36,722 nucleotides of DNA from a virus, in IMG/VR virus record IMGVR_UViG_3300037042_001073, positions 1 through 36,722 of that record, one strand, 5' to 3'. The first letter of the stretch is position 1; every line of letters begins with the position of its first letter. A program made the position numbers and the translations under genes. The notes below the pieces were generated by a model, which was not told the origin of the DNA, ran no database searches, and saw only the letters and a program-made list of their open reading frames with translations. Positions 20,562 to 29,464 of the stretch are shown here, piece by piece.

Positions 20562-21992
20562 ATGGCATCAGCTTTACTCGGTAGCCCTACATATGCGTTG
20601 CAACCTGCATCGGAGCAAGTAGCGTTACAAACAAACTACATTACTAACTTCAACTTCTTGAATCAGTATCTTCCGGATACTTACGAGAAAGAATTTGAGC
20701 GTTATGGTAATCGTACCATCGCATCGTTCTTACGTATGGTGGGCGCGGAAATGCCGTCTAACTCTGACCAAATCAAATGGGCAGAACAAGGACGTTTGCA
20801 TATTAAATATATCAGCGTTGGCTCTGCAGCTCTTGCAGCAGCGAACACTGCTACATTCCAAGTGAATGACACAGGAGTTACTTACGTAGCTATCCGTGTG
20901 GGTCAGACAGTAATGATTCAAGTGAACGCAACCGGTGTTTACAACAAAGCAATCGTTACTGCTGTTCCTTCAGCGACAACATTCACTGTTGCTTTCTATG
21001 AAACAGGTGGACTTGCGGTAGCAGGTACAGGAGCAGGCGATGCTCAGTACACTGTATTTATCTACGGTTCAGAGTTCAAGAAAGGAACGAATGGAATGGT
21101 AGGATCTTTGGAAGGAGAAGATGACATCTTCTCAAACTCTCCAATCATCATCAAGGACAAGTACGCAGTAAACGGGTCTGATATGGCTCAAATCGGATGG
21201 GTTGAGGTAACGACTGAAAATGGAGCTACCGGGTACTTATGGTATTTGAAGTCAGAACACGAAACTCGTCTTCGCTTCGAGGATTACTTAGAGACTGCAA
21301 TGATTGAGGCAGTACCGGCAGCAGCAGGTTCAGGAGCTAGCACAGCAGGCTTCAAAGGATCTGAAGGTATCTTCTATGTTGTAAACTCTCGCGGTAACGT
21401 GTGGGGAGGTGGTACACCAACAACATTAGCAGATTGGGATAGCATTGTTTCTCGTCTTGATAAGCAAGGAGCTATCGAGGAAAACGTAGTGTTTGTTAAT
21501 CGTGGACTGTCTTTCGACATCGACAATATGTTAGCAACGCTTAATGGGTACACTTCAGGTGGTGTAGCGCAATCTGCATCATTCGGTCTATTCGACAATG
21601 ACATCAACATGGCATTGAACTTAGGCTTTACAGGCTTCCGCCGTGGATACGACTTCTACAAGTCTGATTGGAAGTACTTAAATGACCCTACAATGCGTGG
21701 TGGCCTGAATGCAACTGCTGCTTCGGCAACAGGAACAATCACAGGTATCATGGTCCCTGCAGGTTCAACGTCTGTCTATGACCAAATCATGGGCAAGAAT
21801 GCTAAGCGTCCGTTCTTACACGTTCGCTACCGTGCATCTGAAGCTGAAGATCGCCGTTACAAAACTTGGATTACAGGTTCTGCCGGCGGCGCATCAAACA
21901 GCGACTTGGATGCAATGGAGGTTAACTTCCTTTCTGAGCGTTGTGTGTGTACTTTAGGTGCGAATAACTTCGTATTATTCCGTTTCGGTTAA
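20562..21992 (+). CDS. Major capsid protein (HK97-type)
   Basis: A 476-residue capsid subunit, recognised by order and sequence type. The N-terminal arm (VALQTNYITNFNFLNQYLPDTYEK), the E/D-rich loop region, and the C-terminal segment (RRYKTWITGSAGGASNSDLD, then VNFLSERCVCTLGANNFVLF) resemble major capsid proteins of crAss-like and related Bacteroidota phages. Residues about 80-170 (TATFQVNDTGVTYVAIRVGQ, FTVAFYETGG) look like an inserted beta domain. The gene follows the scaffold by 12 bp and is followed by a terminator. Codon pattern is visibly richer in GC-ending codons than nearby genes, suggesting high expression. Confidence 0.85.
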   Translation: MASALLGSPTYALQPASEQVALQTNYITNFNFLNQYLPDTYEKEFERYGNRTIASFLRMVGAEMPSNSDQIKWAEQGRLHIKYISVGSAALAAANTATFQVNDTGVTYVAIRVGQTVMIQVNATGVYNKAIVTAVPSATTFTVAFYETGGLAVAGTGAGDAQYTVFIYGSEFKKGTNGMVGSLEGEDDIFSNSPIIIKDKYAVNGSDMAQIGWVEVTTENGATGYLWYLKSEHETRLRFEDYLETAMIEAVPAAAGSGASTAGFKGSEGIFYVVNSRGNVWGGGTPTTLADWDSIVSRLDKQGAIEENVVFVNRGLSFDIDNMLATLNGYTSGGVAQSASFGLFDNDINMALNLGFTGFRRGYDFYKSDWKYLNDPTMRGGLNATAASATGTITGIMVPAGSTSVYDQIMGKNAKRPFLHVRYRASEAEDRRYKTWITGSAGGASNSDLDAMEVNFLSERCVCTLGANNFVLFRFG

Positions 21993-22006
21993 TATTAATG
22001 TTGAGT

Positions 22007-22042
22007 AAAAAGGGGTGTGTCTTCAAGGCACACTCCCTTTTT
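22007..22042 (+). terminator. Rho-independent terminator after the capsid gene
   Basis: Arms AAAAAGGGGTGTG and CACAC-T-CCCTTTTT pair over 13 bp with one bulged T; loop TCTTCAAGG; the 3' arm ends in T5. It lies about 15 bp after the capsid stop and before the next gene, whose transcription would need read-through or another promoter. Confidence 0.8.
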
Positions 22043-22076
22043 AACTTAATCTAAACTTTAAATCATATCATATCAA

Positions 22077-22817
22077 ATGACAAAACCAACTCCTCAAGAC
22101 AGAATTTATAAGCTAAAGAATGGCGGTCCGCTATCTTACACATTAGCTTCAAGAAATCACCCTCGATTCCCTTTAATGTGGTATGATGAGGAAAAAAATG
22201 TAAATCGCGCATTACGATATAGCGTAAATCAGAAATCTCCTTTCGAGGATGAGCAAGATGGAAACGCAATCATAGAGCCAGTCATTTTTGAAGATGGCTT
22301 ACTTAGAGTTACAAGAACGAACCCTGTTCTTCAAGAATTTTTATACTACCACCCTTTAAGGGGAATGGTATTTGAAGAAGTTGACAATGAAAAAGATGCT
22401 AATGATGAAGTTAAAGAGTTGAACTATGAGGTAGATGCCTTGATAGAGGCTCGTCAATTGACAATTGAGCAGATAGAGACAGTTACTCGTGTTATGTTCG
22501 GCAAAGACCCTTCTACGGTATCTACTGCAGAGCTGAAGCGTGACATCTTAGTGTTTGCAAAGCGAAGCCCAAAAGAGTTCTTAAATATTATCAATGACCC
22601 TATGCTTAAATTCCAAGATAAAGTTCGTCAGTTCTTTGACAATAAGCTATTGGTATTCCGGAACAATGATAAGGAGGTGTGGTTTAATACGCCAACGAAC
22701 AAGAAGAAAATGCTCTCTGTTCCATTTGGGGAAGACCCCTTCCAAACAGTATCATTGCATTTAAAAACAGATGATGGGCTAGAAGCATTAAAAATGCTAG
22801 AGGTTTCAATGGATTAA
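22077..22817 (+). CDS. Putative structural/assembly protein (246 aa)
   Basis: Begins MTKPTPQDRIYKLKNGG, has a mixed beta N-terminal half (PVIFEDGLLRVTRTNPVLQEFLYYHPLRG), a helical middle (IEARQLTIEQIETVTRVMFGK) and a C-terminal part (EVWFNTPTNKKKMLSVPFG). I recall similar proteins next to the capsid gene in Bacteroidota phages, but no function is known. It sits alone between two terminators, with no visible promoter, so expression probably depends on read-through from the capsid unit. Neck-associated or decoration roles are possible. Confidence 0.6.
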   Translation: MTKPTPQDRIYKLKNGGPLSYTLASRNHPRFPLMWYDEEKNVNRALRYSVNQKSPFEDEQDGNAIIEPVIFEDGLLRVTRTNPVLQEFLYYHPLRGMVFEEVDNEKDANDEVKELNYEVDALIEARQLTIEQIETVTRVMFGKDPSTVSTAELKRDILVFAKRSPKEFLNIINDPMLKFQDKVRQFFDNKLLVFRNNDKEVWFNTPTNKKKMLSVPFGEDPFQTVSLHLKTDDGLEALKMLEVSMD

Positions 22818-22849
22818 TACTAATCAATCTTAATACAATTTACTAAAAT

Positions 22850-22878
22850 GGAGGGTGTCTATGCACCCTCTTTTTTTT
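22850..22878 (+). terminator. Perfect rho-independent terminator before the neck/tail genes
   Basis: GAGGGTG, 6-nt loop, CACCCTC (7-bp perfect stem), followed by eight T. A -7 promoter element begins 2 bp after it. Confidence 0.88.
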
Positions 22879-22880
22879 CC

Positions 22881-22888
22881 TATATTTG
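22881..22888 (+). promoter_or_regulatory. -7 element directly after the terminator
   Basis: TATATTTG matches TAnnTTTG. No -33 match; that position is occupied by the terminator stem. Predicted start near 22892 with an 11-nt leader. It restarts transcription for neck, tail and cargo genes. Confidence 0.5.
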
Positions 22889-22902
22889 TAAAAAGAATTA
22901 AG

Positions 22903-23919
22903 ATGATAAACTCTGTAAGAAATACGGTATTGTCCGTTCTTAATAAGAATAACTACGGATATATCTCTCCTGCCGACTTTAATTTATATGCCAAGCAAGC
23001 TCAAATGGAGCTGTTCGAGGAGTATTTTAGCCAATACAATAAAACTATTGGCATGGAGAACTCTCGGTTATCAGGCACAGGATATGCAGATATTTCAAAG
23101 AAAGTAGCGGAAAACCTAGAGACCTTCTTAACTTCTGCTTTTTTACTGAAAATAGTAGGGTATTCATACAACAGTAACTTCAATGAAAATAGCTTCTTAA
23201 CTCCTAGTTTTAACTATACGGGGGATACAGCTTACATGATAAATAATGTTGTAGTATACCCTACAGTAGTTAATATAGGAGTGAATACAAATATTGATGC
23301 TTTTAACGTAGATAAATTAATAGATACTACTGTTGATTTTATTGCATTGGGAGTAAAAACGGGAGATGCTGTTTCTAATTTTAATACGAATCAAGTTGGG
23401 TTTGTGCTGTCTGTCCTTTCTTCAACGAGTATATTGGTTTATCCTCCAATGTTTGCATTTATAGGAGAGTCGTATGGCATATTCTCAATAGATAGCGCTG
23501 CTGAAGCAGAGAAAGTTCTTAGTGATAAAATATTTGCATTAACTAGATCAAATCTAACTGCACCATCTGCAATGTTCCCTGCGTATGTTTATAATAACTT
23601 TAATACTATTGGGAACTCAAGTTTGCCTAGTATTCTATCCGTTTACCCTAAGACAATAAATTATTTCGGTCAAGTTCAGGCTACTTACTTTAGATTCCCT
23701 AAAGACCCTAAGTGGACATATATCACCTTAGTTAACGGAGAGCCTTCATTTGACCAATCACAACTTGACTATCAAGATTTTGAGCTGCAAGGAGAGGATG
23801 AGTATAAGTTAGCAATGAAGATACTACAGTATTGTGGCATCTCAATTAGAGAGCAAGAGGTTGCTCAATTTGCTATGGCACAAGAGCAGCATGAACAGCC
23901 AACATTCATTCAACAATAA
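22903..23919 (+). CDS. Neck/ring structural protein (338 aa)
   Basis: Start set at the ATG giving MINSVRNTVLSVLNKNNYGY; the longer frame would begin inside the terminator. The start (ISPADFNLYAKQAQMELFEEYF) is a pattern I recall from structural proteins beside the ring protein in Bacteroidota podoviruses. Residues about 135-196 (DTTVDFIALGVKTGDAVSNF, later SYGIFSID) form an inserted beta module like the one in the protein at 9720. The C-terminus (PKWTYITLVNGEPSFDQSQ, DEYKLAMKILQYCGI) is a conserved-looking helical end. Likely a head-tail connector ring component. Confidence 0.65.
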   Translation: MINSVRNTVLSVLNKNNYGYISPADFNLYAKQAQMELFEEYFSQYNKTIGMENSRLSGTGYADISKKVAENLETFLTSAFLLKIVGYSYNSNFNENSFLTPSFNYTGDTAYMINNVVVYPTVVNIGVNTNIDAFNVDKLIDTTVDFIALGVKTGDAVSNFNTNQVGFVLSVLSSTSILVYPPMFAFIGESYGIFSIDSAAEAEKVLSDKIFALTRSNLTAPSAMFPAYVYNNFNTIGNSSLPSILSVYPKTINYFGQVQATYFRFPKDPKWTYITLVNGEPSFDQSQLDYQDFELQGEDEYKLAMKILQYCGISIREQEVAQFAMAQEQHEQPTFIQQ

Positions 23920-23934
23920 TAAAAATAAAGATCA

Positions 23935-24858
23935 ATGGCATACTTATCTCAATACGCTTATTATGAAAATAATGGCAATCAACCTGAAGAGGCTAATTGG
24001 GGATCATATCAGTACGTAAGCCTCTTTGATATTGTCAATAATTTCATGTTGATGTATTCAGGGAATCACTCTCTAGTTAATAATGAGGAGCGATATAAAA
24101 TCTTATTCCATGCTAAGCGCGCTATTCAAGAGTTAAATTATGATGCGTTTAAAGAGATAAAAGTTTTAGAGCTTACCGTAACCGATAGCCTTAGATTTAT
24201 ACTCCCTCCTGATTTTGTGAATTGGGTTAGAATTTCTTTGTACAAAGACGGATACCTACGCCCATTAAGTGAAAATATTCAGACGATATCAGCAAAGGCA
24301 TATCTTCAAGATAATGCCGGCAATATTTTGTTTGACCAAGACGGGAATGTTCTTGAGCCTCAATATTCAGAAATCGACTATGACAGACTTCATAAGCTGA
24401 AGAAGAGCATCTACCTAAATCCGGGAAGCCAATTCTATGGTAGTTATGGGTGGTTTATGGATGGGAAGTGGTATTTTGACTATAATGTAGGGCAGCGACA
24501 TGGTCTAAATACGGAGACCGCTAATTCTAACCCTACGTTTAATATTGACAAGAAAGCCGGAGTTATTAACTTTAGCTCAGACATGGAGGAGAAGAGTTGT
24601 ATTCTTGAATTTATTTCTGATGGCATGGAAGGAGGAGATGATAGTAGGATTTCCGTAAATAAGTTATTTGAGAAATATGTTTACGCATATATCCATTATG
24701 AAATATTGAACTCTAAATTAGGAGTCCAAGAGTATATCATTCAGCGAGCTAGAAAAGAAAGGACTGCCTTATTACGAAATGCAAAAATTAGAATCAGTAA
24801 CATACATCCGGGAAGGCTATTAATGAACCTTCGTGGAATGGATAAGATGATAAAATAA
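23935..24858 (+). CDS. crAss-like ring protein / tail tubular protein A-like (307 aa)
   Basis: Residues 28-85 (YVSLFDIVNNFMLMYSG, FHAKRAIQELNYDAFKEIK, then LPPDFVNWVRISLY) closely resemble, from memory, the connector (ring 1, P22 gp4/T7 gp11-like) protein of crAss-like phages. The C-terminal half is helical (FEKYVYAYIHYEILNSKLG) and ends in a basic helix. It binds below the portal in that family. It is followed after 1 bp by the large tail protein, the same order as in crAss-like phages. This is one of the strongest lineage markers in the window. Confidence 0.78.
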   Translation: MAYLSQYAYYENNGNQPEEANWGSYQYVSLFDIVNNFMLMYSGNHSLVNNEERYKILFHAKRAIQELNYDAFKEIKVLELTVTDSLRFILPPDFVNWVRISLYKDGYLRPLSENIQTISAKAYLQDNAGNILFDQDGNVLEPQYSEIDYDRLHKLKKSIYLNPGSQFYGSYGWFMDGKWYFDYNVGQRHGLNTETANSNPTFNIDKKAGVINFSSDMEEKSCILEFISDGMEGGDDSRISVNKLFEKYVYAYIHYEILNSKLGVQEYIIQRARKERTALLRNAKIRISNIHPGRLLMNLRGMDKMIK

Positions 24859-24859
24859 C

Positions 24860-27800
24860 ATGACTAAGTTATCAAGAAGTTTTAGCGCAGGAAGGATGAA
24901 CAAAGTTCTTGACGAACGGTTCGTTCCTCAAGGAGAGTACATTGATGCGCTTAATATCCGTATGGGGTCTACCGAGCAATCGGAGATTGGAGTTATTGAG
25001 AACTCTAAAGGAAACTTAAAGTTGACGGCATTGCAATTTAAAGGTAGCCCACTCAGTAGTGATGCAAAGACAATTGGATCTATTGCATATGGGGAAGGAG
25101 AAACGATCTATTGGTTTGTTCATGACCCTTCATTTGTTGCTTCGCCTACCGGAAAACTTGACATGGTAGTCTCTTTTGATGAGAAGTCAATCCTATTAAC
25201 ATACCACATCATCAGTATTAACGATGGTAATGGCATTAACACTACACTAAACTTTAATCCTCAATACCTGATTACCGGTGTTAGCATGATTGATAACCTT
25301 ATCTTCTTTACTGACGATTACAATCAACCGAGATTCTTTAATATTCAAAGGAGCTATCCATTGCCAACTTTAGGAGTTGACTACTCGTTGCTTTGGGAGT
25401 CTATCCTTGTTATTAAGCGTCCACCAACAGAGTCTCCTGAAGTAGAGCTTATCGAGCTTGCAGGACAAGAGAACTATCTTGAAGACAGGTTTATCTGTTT
25501 CGCTTACCGGTATCAATATGAGGATGGAGAGTACTCTGCCATTTCTCAATTCTCTGCCCCTGCATTCTTCCCTCAGTCATTTGACATCACCAATGATGCC
25601 TTTTTGAATGAAGGGATGATTAATCAGTTTAATGCTGCCATTATTACTTATAGTACCGGATGCCCACTTGTAAAGTCAATAGACCTATTGTTTAAGGACA
25701 TGAACAGCAATATCATCAAGGTTATTGAGAAGCTGAACAAAAAAGACTTAGGGTTTACCGATAATGTCAATAACACTTATACCTTCTCTAGCAGTAAGAT
25801 ATTTACAATTCTTCCTGAGTCGGAGTTGTTGAGGTTATACGACAATGTGCCTTTACTAGCAGAAGCTCAAACAATCATGGGCAATAGGTTATCTTATGGC
25901 AACTATGTTGAGGGCTATGACCTGACTGACAAGAACGGAAACCAAACAATGCTTGAGTATTATTTGGATGCAATATCTATTCCTATTGGGCTAAAAAGTT
26001 ATGATGCTAATGCAATTACAAGCAATTACAGTATCAATAACCCTTTAACTGTGGCTGATTCTTCACTTGAAATTGATTTATCGGGAGCAACACTAGTGCA
26101 GGGAGGATTGTTAAGTATTGACTTTACTTTTTCGCATGCAGCATTTTCGGGAGGAACATACCCTACTGATACCACATCAAATGTTTCGGCATCTCTAGTA
26201 TTTCAGTTGCCACGCGACTACAATTCTGTTTTTGACATGGTGACGAGCGTTGAGTTCCAAGATAGGACAGGGACAGCGCTGAACATATTACCGGTATATG
26301 ATCCATTAGGCCCTTTGACACCATGTGATGGAACAACATTTACAGATGTCTTCAATTGTCAAATACCTAATCAGCTTGATACGTATATTAAGTTTGCAAG
26401 TGGCATTAGCGGTCAAGGCCAACCAATAAGTGTTACGGCAACAAGCGGAAGCGATATTATTACTCTTCAGCTTTTAGCCATGCGATTTGTTGATGATCTA
26501 GTTGCGCCTACAGTAAATGTTTATGAGTACTACAAAATAGCAAGTTCAGAAGTTACGTATGAGGAGATAGGAAATAAGAAAAGCCTTCATAGCAATCGCG
26601 ACTACGAGGTTGGGATTGTCTATATGGATGAGTTCAATAGAGCCACAACATCGTTAGTAAGCCATCGAAGTACGGTGCATATTCCATGTGGCTCTTCCGA
26701 TTTGCAGAATTCAATAGAAGTAATTATCCCGTCAACGCAGGTAGCTCCTTCTTGGGCAAAGCGATATAAGTTTGTCATCAAGCCCGACAAGGCAGGATAT
26801 GAAACTATTTACAGTGATATTTACTTTCAAGACCTTGCGACAAATTCTGTCTACCTTTTATTAGAGGGAGAGAATGCGCGCAAGGTTGAGGTGGGAGATA
26901 GATATATTGTGAAGGCTGACGCGACAGGTCCATTAAATGCTTGTGTGTATGCCACTGTTCTTGAGAAAGAATCTAGGGCATCGGGCTTCTTAGGATTTGC
27001 TGCTGCACCTGCAGGAGTTTATATGAAGATGAATGCTAATGATTTTTCTGTTAGTAATGATGCAAACTCAAAAATTCTTCCGGGGTATAAAAGTAAGGAT
27101 GCTACGCCTATCGAGCCTGCTCCTATTGCATATCCAATGAATATTCCCGACATTAGTAATCCGGGCCAATACATAGACTACACCGTACCTGAAGGGTCAA
27201 TTATAAAAATATCTATTAGGGCTAATAGACCCGGGCATGGAAGTAAGTGCGAGCATATAGAGTGGGTATTCAATCAGTCGTTCACCTCCCCTGCTAATTA
27301 TGTAAATATGTATGATTGGTTTATTGGAGAGAATATCTTCGAGATAATTAAAGTGCAGGCTGCCACGACTCCTACAGGTCCATTTGCTCCTGACATCAAC
27401 TACGACTCCTCATTAGGCGCATGGCCTCCATCGTGGTCTGTATTGGCAGATGATAACTTCTTGCAGTTCTATCGAGATGCTACTAATAACCAATTAATAC
27501 TATTGATTATTGGAGGCTATTCTTGTTCGGGATGGGGAGGAGGAAAGAGAGCGAACCTTGGAGTAAATATTCAGGTATTTAGAGCTACAAGCACTTTAAT
27601 ATTTGAAACGCTTCCTGCTGATGCACAGCCGGGCGTGTTCTTTGAGAATGAACTTTCACTTCCTATTGGGCCAAATGGAGAACACTTGGGTAATATCCAA
27701 GATCAAGACTTTCTTACTAATACGCCTGCTATTATAGATACAGGATTCTTTAACTGCTATACGTTTAGCAATGGAGCAGAGTCTTATAAAATACGTGACT

Positions 27801-29449
27801 CCATTATTGGAAGAACACTTGAGTTTGGCAATAGAGTAACTTCTGCATCAGCACAGGACTATCAACGAGTTGACAGATTTGCCGACATCACATACAGTGG
27901 TATCTATAATAATGAGTCGAACGTAAATAAACTCAATGAGTTTAACTTAGGTCTTTTAAACTATAAGAATTGCGAGACTTCTTTCGGGCCAATCTATTTG
28001 ATGGATGGAAGGGAGACTGACATTCTTGTATTGCAAGAAGATAAAATATCATATGTCTTAGCAGGAAAGAATTTACTATCCGACTCTGCTGCAGGAGGAG
28101 CGATCGCTTCTGTCCCTGAAGTGTTAGGTACTCAGATAGCAAGGGGAGAAAACTATGGTATATCATTCAACCCTGAGAGTTATGTACATTGGGGATACGA
28201 CAGATATTTTACTGATGCAAAACGAGGAGTCGTGATTCAGCTTAAAGGCGACTCTTATTCTAGTGACCAACTAAAAGTGGTATCAGAAAACGGCATGCGC
28301 ACATGGTTTAGAGACTTATTCAAGGACTCTTTTGCAACGCAGAAGCTAGGCTCTTTTGATCCTTATATGAACGAGTATGTGTTGTCTTCAAATGATATTT
28401 CAATACCTCAACCGGTAGAGTGCATAACATGCGGAATCACTCAGGCATTTACTTTTGAGCAAGCAGGCACAAATAGTTTCTGCGTAAATGAAGGGCTTCC
28501 AATCGGTGATGTAATAATCTACTATAGCATTGTTGGCATTACTACAAATGATTTTGTTATAAACGCAGAATATAATGGGAATACCTACACTACAGGAGTG
28601 GTATCTACGTCGGGAGCGTTAGCCGTTCCTAAAGATGTAAATAATGTACGGACCATAAATATTGAGGTTGTATCATCGGATGCAATGGTATTAGAAGTGC
28701 TTGTAACATGCGTTCAGCCAATTCCGCTTACTGTAGTTGAGGTCGTCATAACGAATGACTATGAAGCAGGAAAAACACTTCATACACAATATCGCTACTC
28801 AAAAGGCACATATAACTCTCCATTACAATCTACGCTCGTTCAGTTTGGGACGCAACTATCAAACTTTGTGATTTCAAGATACAACGCAGTTTATGGATTT
28901 GTAGGAGCAGGAGCATTCCCTCCGGAGGGAAGTACAATGTATTTAATAAGCAATCAATTCTCGTCAGATACATTTGTCTTTGACTCGGCAACTGATAATT
29001 TCAGATACTTAATGTCAAATACATTGTATGGCAACAATACGGCAGACATAACAGCGCTATTATCGCTATCCTCTGCTGCTACGCCAAGCACTGTAAGCCC
29101 TTCTGTAAATGACGCTACGCTCACTGTCCCTCCAATCCAAAGTTATCTATACTTGATATGGGATTTAAGGGATTCAGTAGAGACAAGATTATGTTTTGGG
29201 TCATCAGGATTAGACGTATGCTGTAATTGCGACTCGTGCGCAGATAGTAATTGTAAGTCATTTGTTGTCTCAAACGCTTCAGCTCCTTTCGTTGAAGTTC
29301 AGTATGTGGAATGCGGAGATACAACCCCTATAACAATAACGGTTCAGCCAAATAAAAGCGTTGTGATTTGCATTAATAAGGATTACCCTACGCCAACAAT
29401 AATATCAGGAACGGCAGACATAACAATTTATAATAATTGTGAATGCTAA
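24860..29449 (+). CDS. Large tail protein, crAss-like muzzle/tail stabilisation type (1529 aa)
   Basis: The N-terminal 400 residues (GEYIDALNIRMGSTEQSEIG, then GSIAYGEGETIYWFV, DNLIFFTDDYNQPRFFNI, and YLEDRFICFAYRYQYEDGEY) match my memory of the tail stabilisation/muzzle proteins of crAss-like phages, which close the DNA channel at the tail tip. The rest is beta-rich with an interrupted series of repeats. The C-terminus is Cys-rich (VCCNCDSC, SNCK, VECGD, VICINKD, NNCEC), unusual for a cytoplasmically assembled virion protein. It is followed by two further tail proteins. Start at ATG, 1 bp after the ring protein. Confidence 0.78.
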   Translation: MTKLSRSFSAGRMNKVLDERFVPQGEYIDALNIRMGSTEQSEIGVIENSKGNLKLTALQFKGSPLSSDAKTIGSIAYGEGETIYWFVHDPSFVASPTGKLDMVVSFDEKSILLTYHIISINDGNGINTTLNFNPQYLITGVSMIDNLIFFTDDYNQPRFFNIQRSYPLPTLGVDYSLLWESILVIKRPPTESPEVELIELAGQENYLEDRFICFAYRYQYEDGEYSAISQFSAPAFFPQSFDITNDAFLNEGMINQFNAAIITYSTGCPLVKSIDLLFKDMNSNIIKVIEKLNKKDLGFTDNVNNTYTFSSSKIFTILPESELLRLYDNVPLLAEAQTIMGNRLSYGNYVEGYDLTDKNGNQTMLEYYLDAISIPIGLKSYDANAITSNYSINNPLTVADSSLEIDLSGATLVQGGLLSIDFTFSHAAFSGGTYPTDTTSNVSASLVFQLPRDYNSVFDMVTSVEFQDRTGTALNILPVYDPLGPLTPCDGTTFTDVFNCQIPNQLDTYIKFASGISGQGQPISVTATSGSDIITLQLLAMRFVDDLVAPTVNVYEYYKIASSEVTYEEIGNKKSLHSNRDYEVGIVYMDEFNRATTSLVSHRSTVHIPCGSSDLQNSIEVIIPSTQVAPSWAKRYKFVIKPDKAGYETIYSDIYFQDLATNSVYLLLEGENARKVEVGDRYIVKADATGPLNACVYATVLEKESRASGFLGFAAAPAGVYMKMNANDFSVSNDANSKILPGYKSKDATPIEPAPIAYPMNIPDISNPGQYIDYTVPEGSIIKISIRANRPGHGSKCEHIEWVFNQSFTSPANYVNMYDWFIGENIFEIIKVQAATTPTGPFAPDINYDSSLGAWPPSWSVLADDNFLQFYRDATNNQLILLIIGGYSCSGWGGGKRANLGVNIQVFRATSTLIFETLPADAQPGVFFENELSLPIGPNGEHLGNIQDQDFLTNTPAIIDTGFFNCYTFSNGAESYKIRDSIIGRTLEFGNRVTSASAQDYQRVDRFADITYSGIYNNESNVNKLNEFNLGLLNYKNCETSFGPIYLMDGRETDILVLQEDKISYVLAGKNLLSDSAAGGAIASVPEVLGTQIARGENYGISFNPESYVHWGYDRYFTDAKRGVVIQLKGDSYSSDQLKVVSENGMRTWFRDLFKDSFATQKLGSFDPYMNEYVLSSNDISIPQPVECITCGITQAFTFEQAGTNSFCVNEGLPIGDVIIYYSIVGITTNDFVINAEYNGNTYTTGVVSTSGALAVPKDVNNVRTINIEVVSSDAMVLEVLVTCVQPIPLTVVEVVITNDYEAGKTLHTQYRYSKGTYNSPLQSTLVQFGTQLSNFVISRYNAVYGFVGAGAFPPEGSTMYLISNQFSSDTFVFDSATDNFRYLMSNTLYGNNTADITALLSLSSAATPSTVSPSVNDATLTVPPIQSYLYLIWDLRDSVETRLCFGSSGLDVCCNCDSCADSNCKSFVVSNASAPFVEVQYVECGDTTPITITVQPNKSVVICINKDYPTPTIISGTADITIYNNCEC

Positions 29450-29464
29450 AAATTAAATTTTAAT

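Noticed and set aside
22855-22902. Upstream GTG start for the ring-type protein
   Set aside because: It lies inside the perfect terminator hairpin and before the -7 element; ATG at 22903 is used instead.
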